Assembly: GCA_910584915.1 (NCBI GenBank)
Contig: CAJUDM010000019.1
Coordinates: 37,428 to 91,698, forward strand
Source of the DNA: an uncultured Lachnospiraceae bacterium
GTDB taxonomy: Bacteria > Bacillota > Clostridia > Lachnospirales > Lachnospiraceae
Length of the DNA: 54,271 nt
Direction of reading: 5' to 3'
Of the stretch, positions 15,150 through 22,954 are shown one piece after another; within the stretch, counting starts at the first letter, position 1, and each line of letters begins with the position of its first letter. Position numbers and translations under genes: made by a program. The notes below the pieces were generated by a model, which saw nothing but the letters and a program-made list of their open reading frames with translations, had not been told where the DNA came from and made no database searches.

Positions 15150-16103
15150 TTAATGGTTTCGATTCACATTATTGCGATCGATGATAACTGCTAAGAGCAC
15201 GACCACACCCGTCACGATCTTCTGATAGTATCCTGATACTCCCAACAGGTCCATGCCGTTATTTAAGACAGTGACGATAAAAACGCCGATGATCGAGGGG
15301 AGGATACCGCCTGTACCGCCCTCATTGGAAGTTCCGCCCACAACCACCGCCGTGATTGCCAGCAGGTCGTAAGTCTCCCCTGCCGTGGGCGAGCCCACAG
15401 CGACACGCGCCGACAGGATAATACCTGCAAGAGCTGCCGTAAGCCCGTTGATCACATACGCCGCACACTTGATGCGCTTAACGCGAAGCCCGGAAACAAG
15501 CGCAGCCTGCTCATTTCCCCCTATGGCGTAGATATACCTGCCAAACTGCGTCTTCGCCAGGAAGAACCAAGCGATCAGCGCGATGATAATAAACAGAATT
15601 ACGGGCACGGGCACGAAACCGACATAAGCTTTTCCGATATTGGTGTAAGCGGTCGTCAGGGCATTGATCGGCCTGCCGCTTGTATATACCAGTGCCACGC
15701 CCCTCACCGCATACTGCATACCCAGTGTCGCGATAAAGGGAACAACTCCCAGGTACGACACGACTATCCCGTTGATAAGCCCAACCAAGATCCCTGCAAG
15801 GCATCCCAGCGCAAGCGCTGCCGGAAGCGGGATCGCCGTGCTGGTTGTGGCATAGGCGGCCGCGATACAGGATGCGAGCGCCATGGTGGAACCTACCGAA
15901 AGATCGATGCCGCCTGAGATGATCACATAAGTCATCCCCATGGACAATACGCCCACAACCGTTGCCTGGCGCAGCACATTGATCAGATTATTGGTTGTCA
16001 GAAACGCTTTCGCGAAGACAGAAAGCCCGATCAGCATAATGACAAATGCAATATAAATAATATTCTTCAGAATAAAGTCCTTCGTTTTGTTCTGCTGTCT
16101 CAT
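15150..16103 (-). CDS. sugar ABC transporter permease (RbsC type)
   Basis: A 317-residue integral membrane permease with about 8-10 hydrophobic segments. Family motifs include MGMTYVIISGGIDLSVGS and AITAVVVGGTSNEGGTGG, the latter being the loop that contacts the ATPase. Its start overlaps the ATPase stop by four bases (ATGA), so the two are coupled. Belongs to the CUT2 sugar importers. Confidence 0.94.
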   Translation of the reverse strand: MRQQNKTKDFILKNIIYIAFVIMLIGLSVFAKAFLTTNNLINVLRQATVVGVLSMGMTYVIISGGIDLSVGSTMALASCIAAAYATTSTAIPLPAALALGCLAGILVGLINGIVVSYLGVVPFIATLGMQYAVRGVALVYTSGRPINALTTAYTNIGKAYVGFVPVPVILFIIIALIAWFFLAKTQFGRYIYAIGGNEQAALVSGLRVKRIKCAAYVINGLTAALAGIILSARVAVGSPTAGETYDLLAITAVVVGGTSNEGGTGGILPSIIGVFIVTVLNNGMDLLGVSGYYQKIVTGVVVLLAVIIDRNNVNRNH

Positions 16104-17617
16104 ACCTGAATTTCCTCCTTTTTTGTGCCGGTAGCCGCCGCCATCAGCCGCACCTGGTCATACTCACCCTTCTCAAAGATTCCCATGCTTTTTCCTTCAC
16201 ACATCACCAGAATGCGGTCACACATCCCGAGCAGTTCCGGCATTTCCGAAGAGATCATGATGATAGCTTTCCCCTCCGCGGCAATATCGCTCATAATGCT
16301 GTATATCTCAGATTTCGCTCCCACATCTATCCCGCGCGTAGGCTCATCCATGATCAGCACCTCCGGCTTGTTTAACAGCCATTTCCCGACTACGATCTTC
16401 TGCTGGTTTCCCCCCGACAGATTCATGACTTTGGTCTCCTGTCCGGGTGTTTTTATGCCCAGTGCCTGTATCATGGAGGCTGTTGCCTCCTGCTCCTTCT
16501 TTCCCGATACGACCGCCAGGGGCGTCGACGTATAGTGGGACATGCTGGAGATAACACAGTTTTGCCTGACCGAATGGATCAGGCTGAGCCCATACTGTCT
16601 TCTGTCCTCCGTGATAAACGCCATGCCTGCTTTGATCGCATCTGCGGGATGGCGGATCTTCAGTTCCCTTCCGTCCAGAGAGACTGTTCCCGCATCCTTC
16701 TTCCGCAGTCCGAAGACTGTCTCCGCCGTCTCCGAACGTCCTGCACCCACAAGCCCGAGAAAACCGAATATCTCTCCGGCGCGCACCTCAAAGCTGATAT
16801 CCTCGAGCGCTCTGCCGCTTCCGAGATGTTCTACCTTTAATTTCACCTCCCCGACAGGTATCTCACGCTTGTCGTAGATATCTTCCAGTTCGCGCCCCAC
16901 CATCATCCGGATGATATCCAGCTTCGTCAGTTCCCCGATCGGCGCCGTGCCTATCGTCTTACCGTCCCGGATGACCGTGACCGTATCAGCGATCTGAAGG
17001 ATCTCATCCATTTTATGGCTGATATAGATGATCGCTCTCCCCTCCGCCGCCAGTTTCCTGATGATCTTAAAAAGTATTTCGATCTCATGGTCCGTCAGGG
17101 AGGAAGTGGGTTCATCCATAATAATGATATTGGCGTTAAAGGCGATCGCCCTTATGATCTCCACCATCTGCTGCTTCGCGATCGTCAGTTCCTTCATGCG
17201 GGCATTGGGATTGATGTCTATTCCATATGCTTCCATCACTTCCCTCACCTGCCGCAGATTTTCCTGTCTGTTCACGATCCCGCCGAAATAGGTTGTCTCC
17301 CTGCCGATAAACAGGTTGGCTTCCACCGTCATATCCGGGTAGTAGTTCAGCTCCTGGTGGATCATTGCAATGCCCTTTTCCATCGCATCGCGGGTATTGA
17401 TGATAGTCACCTTCTCCCCGCCTATCAGGATATCCCCGGCTTCCGGTTTATATATTCCCGCCAGCACCTTCATCAGCGTTGATTTTCCCGCCCCGTTTTC
17501 TCCGCAGAGCGCATGTACGGAACCCGGCGCCACACAAAAGGTCACATCATCCAGCGCCTTTACGCCGGGAAAAACCTTTGTCACTCCCCGCATCTCAAAT
17601 AAATACTGCTTTCCCAC
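16100..17617 (-). CDS. sugar ABC transporter ATP-binding protein (RbsA type)
   Basis: A 505-residue double ATPase. The start is a GTG at 17617 (MGKQYLFEMRGVTKVF), chosen because AAGGAGG lies six bases upstream; the ATG 17 codons earlier has no such site. First domain: Walker A GENGAGKST at residues 39-47, Walker B IIIMDEPTSS. Second domain: degenerate Walker A LVGAGRSETAETVFG, signature LSGGNQQKIVVGKWL, Walker B VLIMDEPTRGIDVG. This is the usual CUT2 arrangement with one competent and one altered site. Confidence 0.95.
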   Translation of the reverse strand: MGKQYLFEMRGVTKVFPGVKALDDVTFCVAPGSVHALCGENGAGKSTLMKVLAGIYKPEAGDILIGGEKVTIINTRDAMEKGIAMIHQELNYYPDMTVEANLFIGRETTYFGGIVNRQENLRQVREVMEAYGIDINPNARMKELTIAKQQMVEIIRAIAFNANIIIMDEPTSSLTDHEIEILFKIIRKLAAEGRAIIYISHKMDEILQIADTVTVIRDGKTIGTAPIGELTKLDIIRMMVGRELEDIYDKREIPVGEVKLKVEHLGSGRALEDISFEVRAGEIFGFLGLVGAGRSETAETVFGLRKKDAGTVSLDGRELKIRHPADAIKAGMAFITEDRRQYGLSLIHSVRQNCVISSMSHYTSTPLAVVSGKKEQEATASMIQALGIKTPGQETKVMNLSGGNQQKIVVGKWLLNKPEVLIMDEPTRGIDVGAKSEIYSIMSDIAAEGKAIIMISSEMPELLGMCDRILVMCEGKSMGIFEKGEYDQVRLMAAATGTKKEEIQV

Positions 17618-17660
17618 AAAAATCCTCCTTCCCTGTTCATTCTCTGCCGTTTTCAAACTT

Positions 17661-18686
17661 CTATTCAAAAAATGACTCTCTGATCTTTATGACATTCTCC
17701 AGCAGGACTTTCTCCTTCATCTGGTCGGACGCTTCTATAAACCAGTTCAGGCACTGCTGTACCGCATGGTATCCCTGCTGATACGGCTGCTGGCAGATCG
17801 TGGCGCTGATCTTTCCCTCATAGAACAGTTCCTTTGTATGTGCCACATCATCATAACAGACCACATCTATCCTCCTGTCTTCAAACTCAGAGATCGCCTG
17901 GCAGGTCCCGCAGATGCCCTCTCCCACAATGTAGACCATATCTATCCCGGAATCCTCCTTCAGCCTCTCTCTGACCAGATCATAGGCTCTGTAATCATTT
18001 TCGTGACAGACTACCACATCTGCCACATTGACCCTCTTATACCTGCCCTTTATCGTATCCAAAAATCCTTTAACTCTCTGGCTCTGCGATAAAAGCTGCG
18101 GAGAGCCGTTGACGATCAGCACTTTTGCCTTTCTGTTTATCAACCCGATCAGTCCCGCCGCCAGTTTCCCGCTGTTTATAAAGTCCGTTCCGATATAGCA
18201 GCATCTTTTTGTCCCATAAATATCGGAGTTGATCGTGAAGACTTTAATGCCTGATACGGCAATCTCATCGATCTTTTTCGCGATCCTCTCATCATCGAAG
18301 GGCGTCAGCGCCAGAATGTCGATCTTCTGGCTGATGATCTCATCGATCTTTTTCAACTGTTCCTCCGGATCATACCCCCGCATTTCTGTCAGCCGGATCT
18401 CCACTCCGTAATCTGTCAACGCTTTCTGCGCATCCATCGCCCCCTGGATCAGATCCGCAAAAAACGGATTTTTAACACTGGGCAGTAGTAATCCGATCGT
18501 CATTTTTTTCTTCAGGTTCGAAAGTGCCTTGGCGACAGAATTGGGTTTATATCCCATATTCTCCGCTATAGCAAGGATCCTCCTCTCCACTTCCGGCTTT
18601 ACGCCCCCTCTTCCGTGCAGCGCCCGATCGACTGTCCCCCTTGAAACATTTGCATACTCCGCGATCTCCTTGATTGTTACTGCCAT
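17661..18686 (-). CDS. LacI family transcriptional regulator
   Basis: A 341-residue regulator, the first gene of the sugar operon. Residues 1-50 are the helix-turn-helix and hinge (TIKEIAEYANVSRGTVDRAL; GYKPNSVAKALSNLKKK), then a type I sugar-binding domain (GLLLPSVKNPFFADLIQGAMDAQ). GTVDRAL replaces the more common STVSRVL in the recognition helix. It likely represses its own operon through palindromes around the promoter at 18739-18767 and responds to the imported sugar. Gap to the ATPase is 43 bp. Confidence 0.93.
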   Translation of the reverse strand: MAVTIKEIAEYANVSRGTVDRALHGRGGVKPEVERRILAIAENMGYKPNSVAKALSNLKKKMTIGLLLPSVKNPFFADLIQGAMDAQKALTDYGVEIRLTEMRGYDPEEQLKKIDEIISQKIDILALTPFDDERIAKKIDEIAVSGIKVFTINSDIYGTKRCCYIGTDFINSGKLAAGLIGLINRKAKVLIVNGSPQLLSQSQRVKGFLDTIKGRYKRVNVADVVVCHENDYRAYDLVRERLKEDSGIDMVYIVGEGICGTCQAISEFEDRRIDVVCYDDVAHTKELFYEGKISATICQQPYQQGYHAVQQCLNWFIEASDQMKEKVLLENVIKIRESFFE

Positions 18687-18710
18687 CTCCGCTTCCTTCT
18701 TTCATTCACT

Positions 18711-18728
18711 TTCGTGTTCGAGCACATT
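18711..18728. promoter_or_regulatory. LacI-type operator O1
   Basis: TTCGTGTTCGAGCACATT is an imperfect inverted repeat centred on CG. It lies about 10 bp downstream of the lacI -10 box, where it would block transcription start. It shares the TTCGTG and AGCAC half sites with the site at 18854. Confidence 0.65.
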
Positions 18729-18738
18729 TTATATTTTA

Positions 18739-18767
18739 ATCTTACCTTCGTGCACCTCTTTTGTCAA
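18739..18767 (-). promoter_or_regulatory. sugar operon promoter
   Basis: Minus-strand TTGACA (18762-18767) and TAAGAT (18739-18744) are 17 bp apart. Spacer contains GTGCACGAA, another half site of the operator family. It lies about 50 bp before the regulator gene. Confidence 0.8.
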
Positions 18768-18819
18768 TAGTGCTAAATTGACAATAAAATACACTATTTT
18801 CATCAAAATTCCTTTTAAA

Positions 18820-18839
18820 ATTTGTGCTAATCGCACAAA
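18820..18839. promoter_or_regulatory. LacI-type operator O2
   Basis: TTTGTGC and GCACAAA arms with a 5-nt centre (TAATC). It lies upstream of the -35 box. Confidence 0.5.
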
Positions 18840-18853
18840 TCTGTTTTTCTCAC

Positions 18854-18871
18854 TTCGTGCTTGAGCACGAA
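18854..18871. promoter_or_regulatory. LacI-type operator O3
   Basis: A perfect 18-bp inverted repeat: TTCGTGCT, centre TG, AGCACGAA. It is the best formed of three related sites and lies about 90 bp upstream of the -35 box, fitting a looping pair with O1. Confidence 0.7.
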
Positions 18872-18901
18872 ACCTTGTCAAAAGAAAGAGTATCCTGTTT
18901 T

Positions 18902-20566
18902 TCAGCTCATCCTCTCCGCCGCTCTTAAATACTCTTCATACCGCTCTCTGTAATGATCTTCCATATTCTTATCCGGATAAAACTGCTTTTCCTCTTTTGC
19001 CGCCATATGGACAAGTGCCTCATGGATATCCTCATAGCATCCGCTTCCCATAGCGGCATAAACCGCAGCTCCCAACGCGCAGGTCTGATCCGCATCCAGA
19101 ACCGCGATCTTCCGCCCCGTCACATCTGCCATCATCTGCATAATGTAATCCGATTTTCTGGAAATGCCTCCCACTGCCCTAACCTTTTCGATCCGGACTC
19201 CCGCCTTGTCAAATCCGCACAAAATACGGTTCAATCCCCCTACTGCCGCAAACACCAGCGCCCGATAGATCTCAGGTGCGCCGCATCCCAGAGAGAGCCC
19301 GCTTATCATACCCCGTTTGAGATCATCCGTATCCGGGTATCTTCTCCCGTTAAACCAGTCCAGCGCCACGGGAAAATCCGTCTTTTCCGGAAGCGCCGCT
19401 GCCGCTTTCTCCAGAAGAGGCAGTATTCTCTTTTCTGCTTCCTCATAGATAAGTTCACAGCCATCTTCCCCCGTAAACTCTCTGATCTGTTCAAACGGCC
19501 AGAGCAGCAGACGTTTAAACCAGGCAAACAGATCCCCAAAGGCTGCCTGTCCTGTTTCGATCCCCACATATCCCGGCAGTATCCCATCCTCCGCCAACCC
19601 GCCATAACGCGTCAGCCTCTGTATATCCACATTTTTCAGCTGTCCCGGCTTCATCACAACCATATCCACCGCGGATGTCCCTATCGTGCACACCAGCATC
19701 TTTTCATCTATGCCGGCACCGACCGCTCCGGCATGCGCGTCAAAAGAGCTTCCCGATACCGTCACGCCCTCAGGCAGCCCCAGCAGGGCTCTCCATTTTT
19801 CACTCATCACTCCCGCACATACCGTCGCCGGGCGCGGGTCATTCCCGCAGCGGTCTCTCACTCTCCTCAGACAGGGATCGATCCCTGCGAGCAGCGCCCC
19901 GTCCGGCAGCCCGCCCCATTCTCTGTTCCAGAGCGCTTTATACCCTGCCGCACAGGCGCTGTGATACATAGTCTCAGGCCTTGTATTTCCCGTCAGCAGT
20001 CCAACCATCCAGTCACAGTGCTCCACCCATGTATATGCCTTCTCACGCACTTCCCTGTCCTCGCGGATTCCGTGCAGGATCTTAGCCCAATACCATTCCG
20101 CCGAATAGGTGCCCATATATTTGCAGTAATTGATATCACTGCCGCCGGAAAATACCCTGGATATCTCTTCGGCCTCCCTGTGCGCGGAATGGTCTTTCCA
20201 GAGATAAAACATCGCGTTTTCATTTTCACTGAACTCCTCGAGCAGTGCAAGGGGTGTTCCCTCCTCATCGACCGGTGCCGGTGTAGAACCTGTCGTATCG
20301 ATCCCGATCCCTGATATCTTCACTCTCTCCTGTTCCGTCAATCCGTCCAGCGCTCTCCCGACACATTCCACAAAAGAATCCAGGTAATCCTGCGGATGCT
20401 GGCGGAAAACAGCCTGCTCCGGGCGCTGATATTTTCCCAGCCTCCATCTTTCATAAAATGATACTCCCGCTGACAGCACTTCCCCTGTTTCCGCCCGCAC
20501 AATGACCGCACGCACGGAGTCACTGCCAAAATCCACTCCTATTACATTTTTATCAGGTGTTTTCAT
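18902..20566 (-). CDS. AraB-like FGGY carbohydrate kinase
   Basis: A 554-residue kinase of the ribulokinase branch. The start at 20566 (MKTPDKNVIGVDFGSDSVRAV) follows AAGGAGG by six bases; the frame 16 codons longer is rejected. Diagnostic segments are GVDFGSDSVRAV, DTTGSTPAPVDEEG and MFYLWKDHSA, all close to AraB of enteric bacteria, then SGSSFDAHAGAVGAG and VGGISRKSDYIMQMMADVTG of the second domain. It should phosphorylate a ketopentose such as ribulose. No araA or araD is nearby, so the substrate and pathway are open. It precedes the LacI operon by 215 bp. Confidence 0.9.
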   Translation of the reverse strand: MKTPDKNVIGVDFGSDSVRAVIVRAETGEVLSAGVSFYERWRLGKYQRPEQAVFRQHPQDYLDSFVECVGRALDGLTEQERVKISGIGIDTTGSTPAPVDEEGTPLALLEEFSENENAMFYLWKDHSAHREAEEISRVFSGGSDINYCKYMGTYSAEWYWAKILHGIREDREVREKAYTWVEHCDWMVGLLTGNTRPETMYHSACAAGYKALWNREWGGLPDGALLAGIDPCLRRVRDRCGNDPRPATVCAGVMSEKWRALLGLPEGVTVSGSSFDAHAGAVGAGIDEKMLVCTIGTSAVDMVVMKPGQLKNVDIQRLTRYGGLAEDGILPGYVGIETGQAAFGDLFAWFKRLLLWPFEQIREFTGEDGCELIYEEAEKRILPLLEKAAAALPEKTDFPVALDWFNGRRYPDTDDLKRGMISGLSLGCGAPEIYRALVFAAVGGLNRILCGFDKAGVRIEKVRAVGGISRKSDYIMQMMADVTGRKIAVLDADQTCALGAAVYAAMGSGCYEDIHEALVHMAAKEEKQFYPDKNMEDHYRERYEEYLRAAERMS

Positions 20567-20620
20567 TCTCCGCCTCCTTCGCAAACCCATCCTGTTGTTA
20601 AGACTTATACGCATATAGCC

Positions 20621-20649
20621 TTGATTTTTGCGCGCCTAAGTGATACTAT
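20621..20649 (+). promoter_or_regulatory. ptb-buk promoter
   Basis: TTGATT (20621-20626) and TACTAT (20644-20649) lie 17 bp apart, about 70 bp before ptb. An inverted repeat begins one base after the -10 box. Confidence 0.75.
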
Positions 20650-20676
20650 TTTATCAGAAAATCTATGCCTGATAAA
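20650..20676. promoter_or_regulatory. palindrome in the ptb-kinase divergent promoter region
   Basis: Arms TTTATCAG (20650-20657) and CTGATAAA (20669-20676) around an 11-nt centre. Its position just after the ptb -10 fits either an operator or a 5' hairpin of the transcript. On the minus strand TTTATC and TAAAAT parts of it could also serve as a weak promoter for the AraB-like kinase. Confidence 0.5.
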
Positions 20677-20720
20677 GCATAAATATTTATACGAAAAACG
20701 AAAGTAAAGGAGCAAAGAAA

Positions 20721-21635
20721 ATGAGCAAGAATTTTTCTGATCTACTCTCCAGGGTTTCCGCCTGCAAAAAGAAAACACTTTCTGTTGCGGTCGCCCAGGA
20801 CAAGGCTGTGTTGGAGGCAGTAAAAGCCGCGAAGGAGCGGGGAATTGCCGACGCTATTTTAGTCGGTGACGAGGCAAAGATTAACGAGATCGCCGCGGAA
20901 CTCGGTATGGATATGAGCGAGTATACCGTGATCCATGAGACGGATACGGTGGCTGCCTCCTTAAAAGCCGTACAGCTTGTGCACGACGGCAAAGCCGATA
21001 TGTATATGAAGGGACTGCTCGACACAAAGACTTTCTTAAAGAGCGTGCTGGATAAGGAAGTCGGGCTGCGCACCGGAAAGCCCCTCTCCCATGTCTGCGT
21101 ATTTGAAGTACCCGGCATCGACCGTCTTCTGTTTCTGACCGATGTGGCTTTCATGCCCTACCCCACTCTGGAGGACAAGGTAAATATCATCAACTACACG
21201 GTGGAGATCGCTAACGCCTGCGGCGTGGACATGCCGAAGGTTGCTCCCCTTGCCGCTGTGGAAGTTGTCAATCCGAAGATGCCCGTCACCGTGGATGCGG
21301 CGGAATTGACAAAGATGAACGAAGAAGGGAAGATCACAGGCTGTATCGTGGACGGCCCTCTGTCCTTGGACATCGCTCTCTACAGAGAGGCGGCTGAAGA
21401 AAAGGGCGCTCTCGACAGGAAAGTGGCGGGAGATGCGGATATCCTTCTGTTCCCCGATATCCATGCCGGAAACCTTGTCTACAAGGCGATCGTACATATG
21501 GTGGATGTAAAGAACGGCAATATCCTGACAGGGACAAAGGCGCCTGTTATCCTGACGTCCCGTTCCGACACCTGCGAAGTGAAGGTAAATTCCATTGCTC
21601 TTGCGGCGCTGGCTGCGGAAACTTTAAATAAATAA
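20721..21635 (+). CDS. ptb: phosphate butyryltransferase
   Basis: A 304-residue enzyme that converts butyryl-CoA and phosphate to butyryl phosphate. Family signatures include DMYMKGLLDTKTFLKSVLDK, GIDRLLFLTDVAFMPYPTLEDKVNI and ILLFPDIHAGNLVYKAIVH (each quoted in part). The AAAGGAG site is well placed. It lies 13 bp before buk, forming the standard ptb-buk operon. With the butyryl-CoA operon at 31257-37494 it gives the kinase route to butyrate instead of butyryl-CoA:acetate CoA-transferase. Confidence 0.96.
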   Translation: MSKNFSDLLSRVSACKKKTLSVAVAQDKAVLEAVKAAKERGIADAILVGDEAKINEIAAELGMDMSEYTVIHETDTVAASLKAVQLVHDGKADMYMKGLLDTKTFLKSVLDKEVGLRTGKPLSHVCVFEVPGIDRLLFLTDVAFMPYPTLEDKVNIINYTVEIANACGVDMPKVAPLAAVEVVNPKMPVTVDAAELTKMNEEGKITGCIVDGPLSLDIALYREAAEEKGALDRKVAGDADILLFPDIHAGNLVYKAIVHMVDVKNGNILTGTKAPVILTSRSDTCEVKVNSIALAALAAETLNK

Positions 21636-21648
21636 AAAGGAGGCAATT

Positions 21649-22719
21649 ATGTCTGTAAAAACTTTAGTGATCAACCCCGGTTCCACCTCCACCAAGATCG
21701 GTATCTTCGAGGATGAAACCTTATTGTTTGACGAGACGCTGCGCCACTCCACAGAGGAGATCGCACGCTACGATTCCATCATCGACCAGAAGGATTTCCG
21801 CAGGGATATCATTCTGGATTTCCTGAAATCCAAAGATTTCGATGTAAATTCCCTGGATGTCGTTGTGGGCAGAGGCGGTATGTTAAAGCCCATTCCCGGC
21901 GGCACCTATGCGGTTAACGACGCACTGGTACATGATCTCGAACTCGGTGTCTCCGGCCAGCACGCTTCCAACCTCGGCGGTATCCTGGCGAAAGAGATCG
22001 CGGATTCCATCGGCAAACCCAGCTATATCGTTGATCCCGTCGTGGTGGATGAACTCTGCGATGAGGCGAGGATCTCCGGCGTTCCCGAACTTCCGAGGAT
22101 CAGTATCTTCCACGCGCTGAACCAGAAGGCGGTGGCTAAGCGCTACGCCGCGGAAGCCGGCAAAGACTATAACAGCCTGAATCTGATCGTTGTGCATATG
22201 GGCGGCGGCGTTTCGGTGGGCGCCCATGTAAACGGCAAGGTCGTAGATGTGTTCAACGCATTGGACGGCGACGGCGCATTCTCCCCCGAGCGCGCAGGCG
22301 GTGTGCCCTCCGGCGCCCTGATCAAAATGTGCTTCTCCGGCAAATATTCCGAGAAGGAAGTTTACAAGAAGATCGTGGGCAACGGCGGCTTTAACGCTCT
22401 GCTCGGCACAAACGATATGCGCGAAGTGGAAAAGATGGTACAGGACGGCAGCCAGGACGCCGATCTGTTCAGAAGGGCTTTCATCTTCCAGGTTGCAAAA
22501 GATATCGGCTCCATGGCATGCGTGCTCTCCGGCAAGATCGACCAGATCATTATCACCGGCGGCATCGCTTACGATAAGGAAGTTGTCGCCGGGCTGAAGG
22601 AACGCTGCGATTTCCTTGCTCCGGTTACCGTTTACCCGGGTGAAGACGAGCTGCTCGCACTGGTGCAGGGCGGACTTCGGGTCGTGAACGGGGTGGAGAA
22701 GGCGTTAGAGTACAAGTAA
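21649..22719 (+). CDS. buk: butyrate kinase
   Basis: A 356-residue member of the acetate/propionate kinase family that makes ATP from butyryl phosphate. The start LVINPGSTSTKIGIFEDE is the adenosine/phosphate domain, VVGRGGMLKPIPGGTY and VHMGGGVSVGAHVNGKVVD are characteristic of Buk, and ITGGIAYDKEVV lies in the C-terminal domain. A strong AAGGAGG site precedes the ATG. It is followed by a 19-bp terminator hairpin. Confidence 0.96.
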   Translation: MSVKTLVINPGSTSTKIGIFEDETLLFDETLRHSTEEIARYDSIIDQKDFRRDIILDFLKSKDFDVNSLDVVVGRGGMLKPIPGGTYAVNDALVHDLELGVSGQHASNLGGILAKEIADSIGKPSYIVDPVVVDELCDEARISGVPELPRISIFHALNQKAVAKRYAAEAGKDYNSLNLIVVHMGGGVSVGAHVNGKVVDVFNALDGDGAFSPERAGGVPSGALIKMCFSGKYSEKEVYKKIVGNGGFNALLGTNDMREVEKMVQDGSQDADLFRRAFIFQVAKDIGSMACVLSGKIDQIIITGGIAYDKEVVAGLKERCDFLAPVTVYPGEDELLALVQGGLRVVNGVEKALEYK

Positions 22720-22806
22720 TGTATTCCCATGCTGATATTGCCGATAATACTGATTTATCCGCAATTGATCCTGTGAGGTAGGTTTTTTTAGAATAATTTT
22801 GTGAAG

Positions 22807-22852
22807 AAAAATATGCAGATTCAAAACATCACTTTGAATCTGCATATTTTTT
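22807..22852 (+). terminator. ptb-buk terminator
   Basis: A 19-bp perfect inverted repeat (22807-22825 with 22833-22851) with a 7-nt loop ACATCAC, ending in a run of T. It begins 87 bp after the buk stop codon. The A-rich start also gives a T-run on the other strand, so it may work for the exporter operon as well. Confidence 0.9.
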
Positions 22853-22954
22853 CTTGACCAGCGGGATTGCCTGTATCTCCTCCAATCTGACCCCTGTCGA
22901 TAAGAAAAACTGGTATATACCGGCATGGCTGATATAAGCGCCGCCTCGCCATCC

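Noticed and set aside
18953..20314. Open frame of 453 codons on the plus strand
   Set aside because: Antisense to the AraB-like kinase; skewed composition and no ribosome site.
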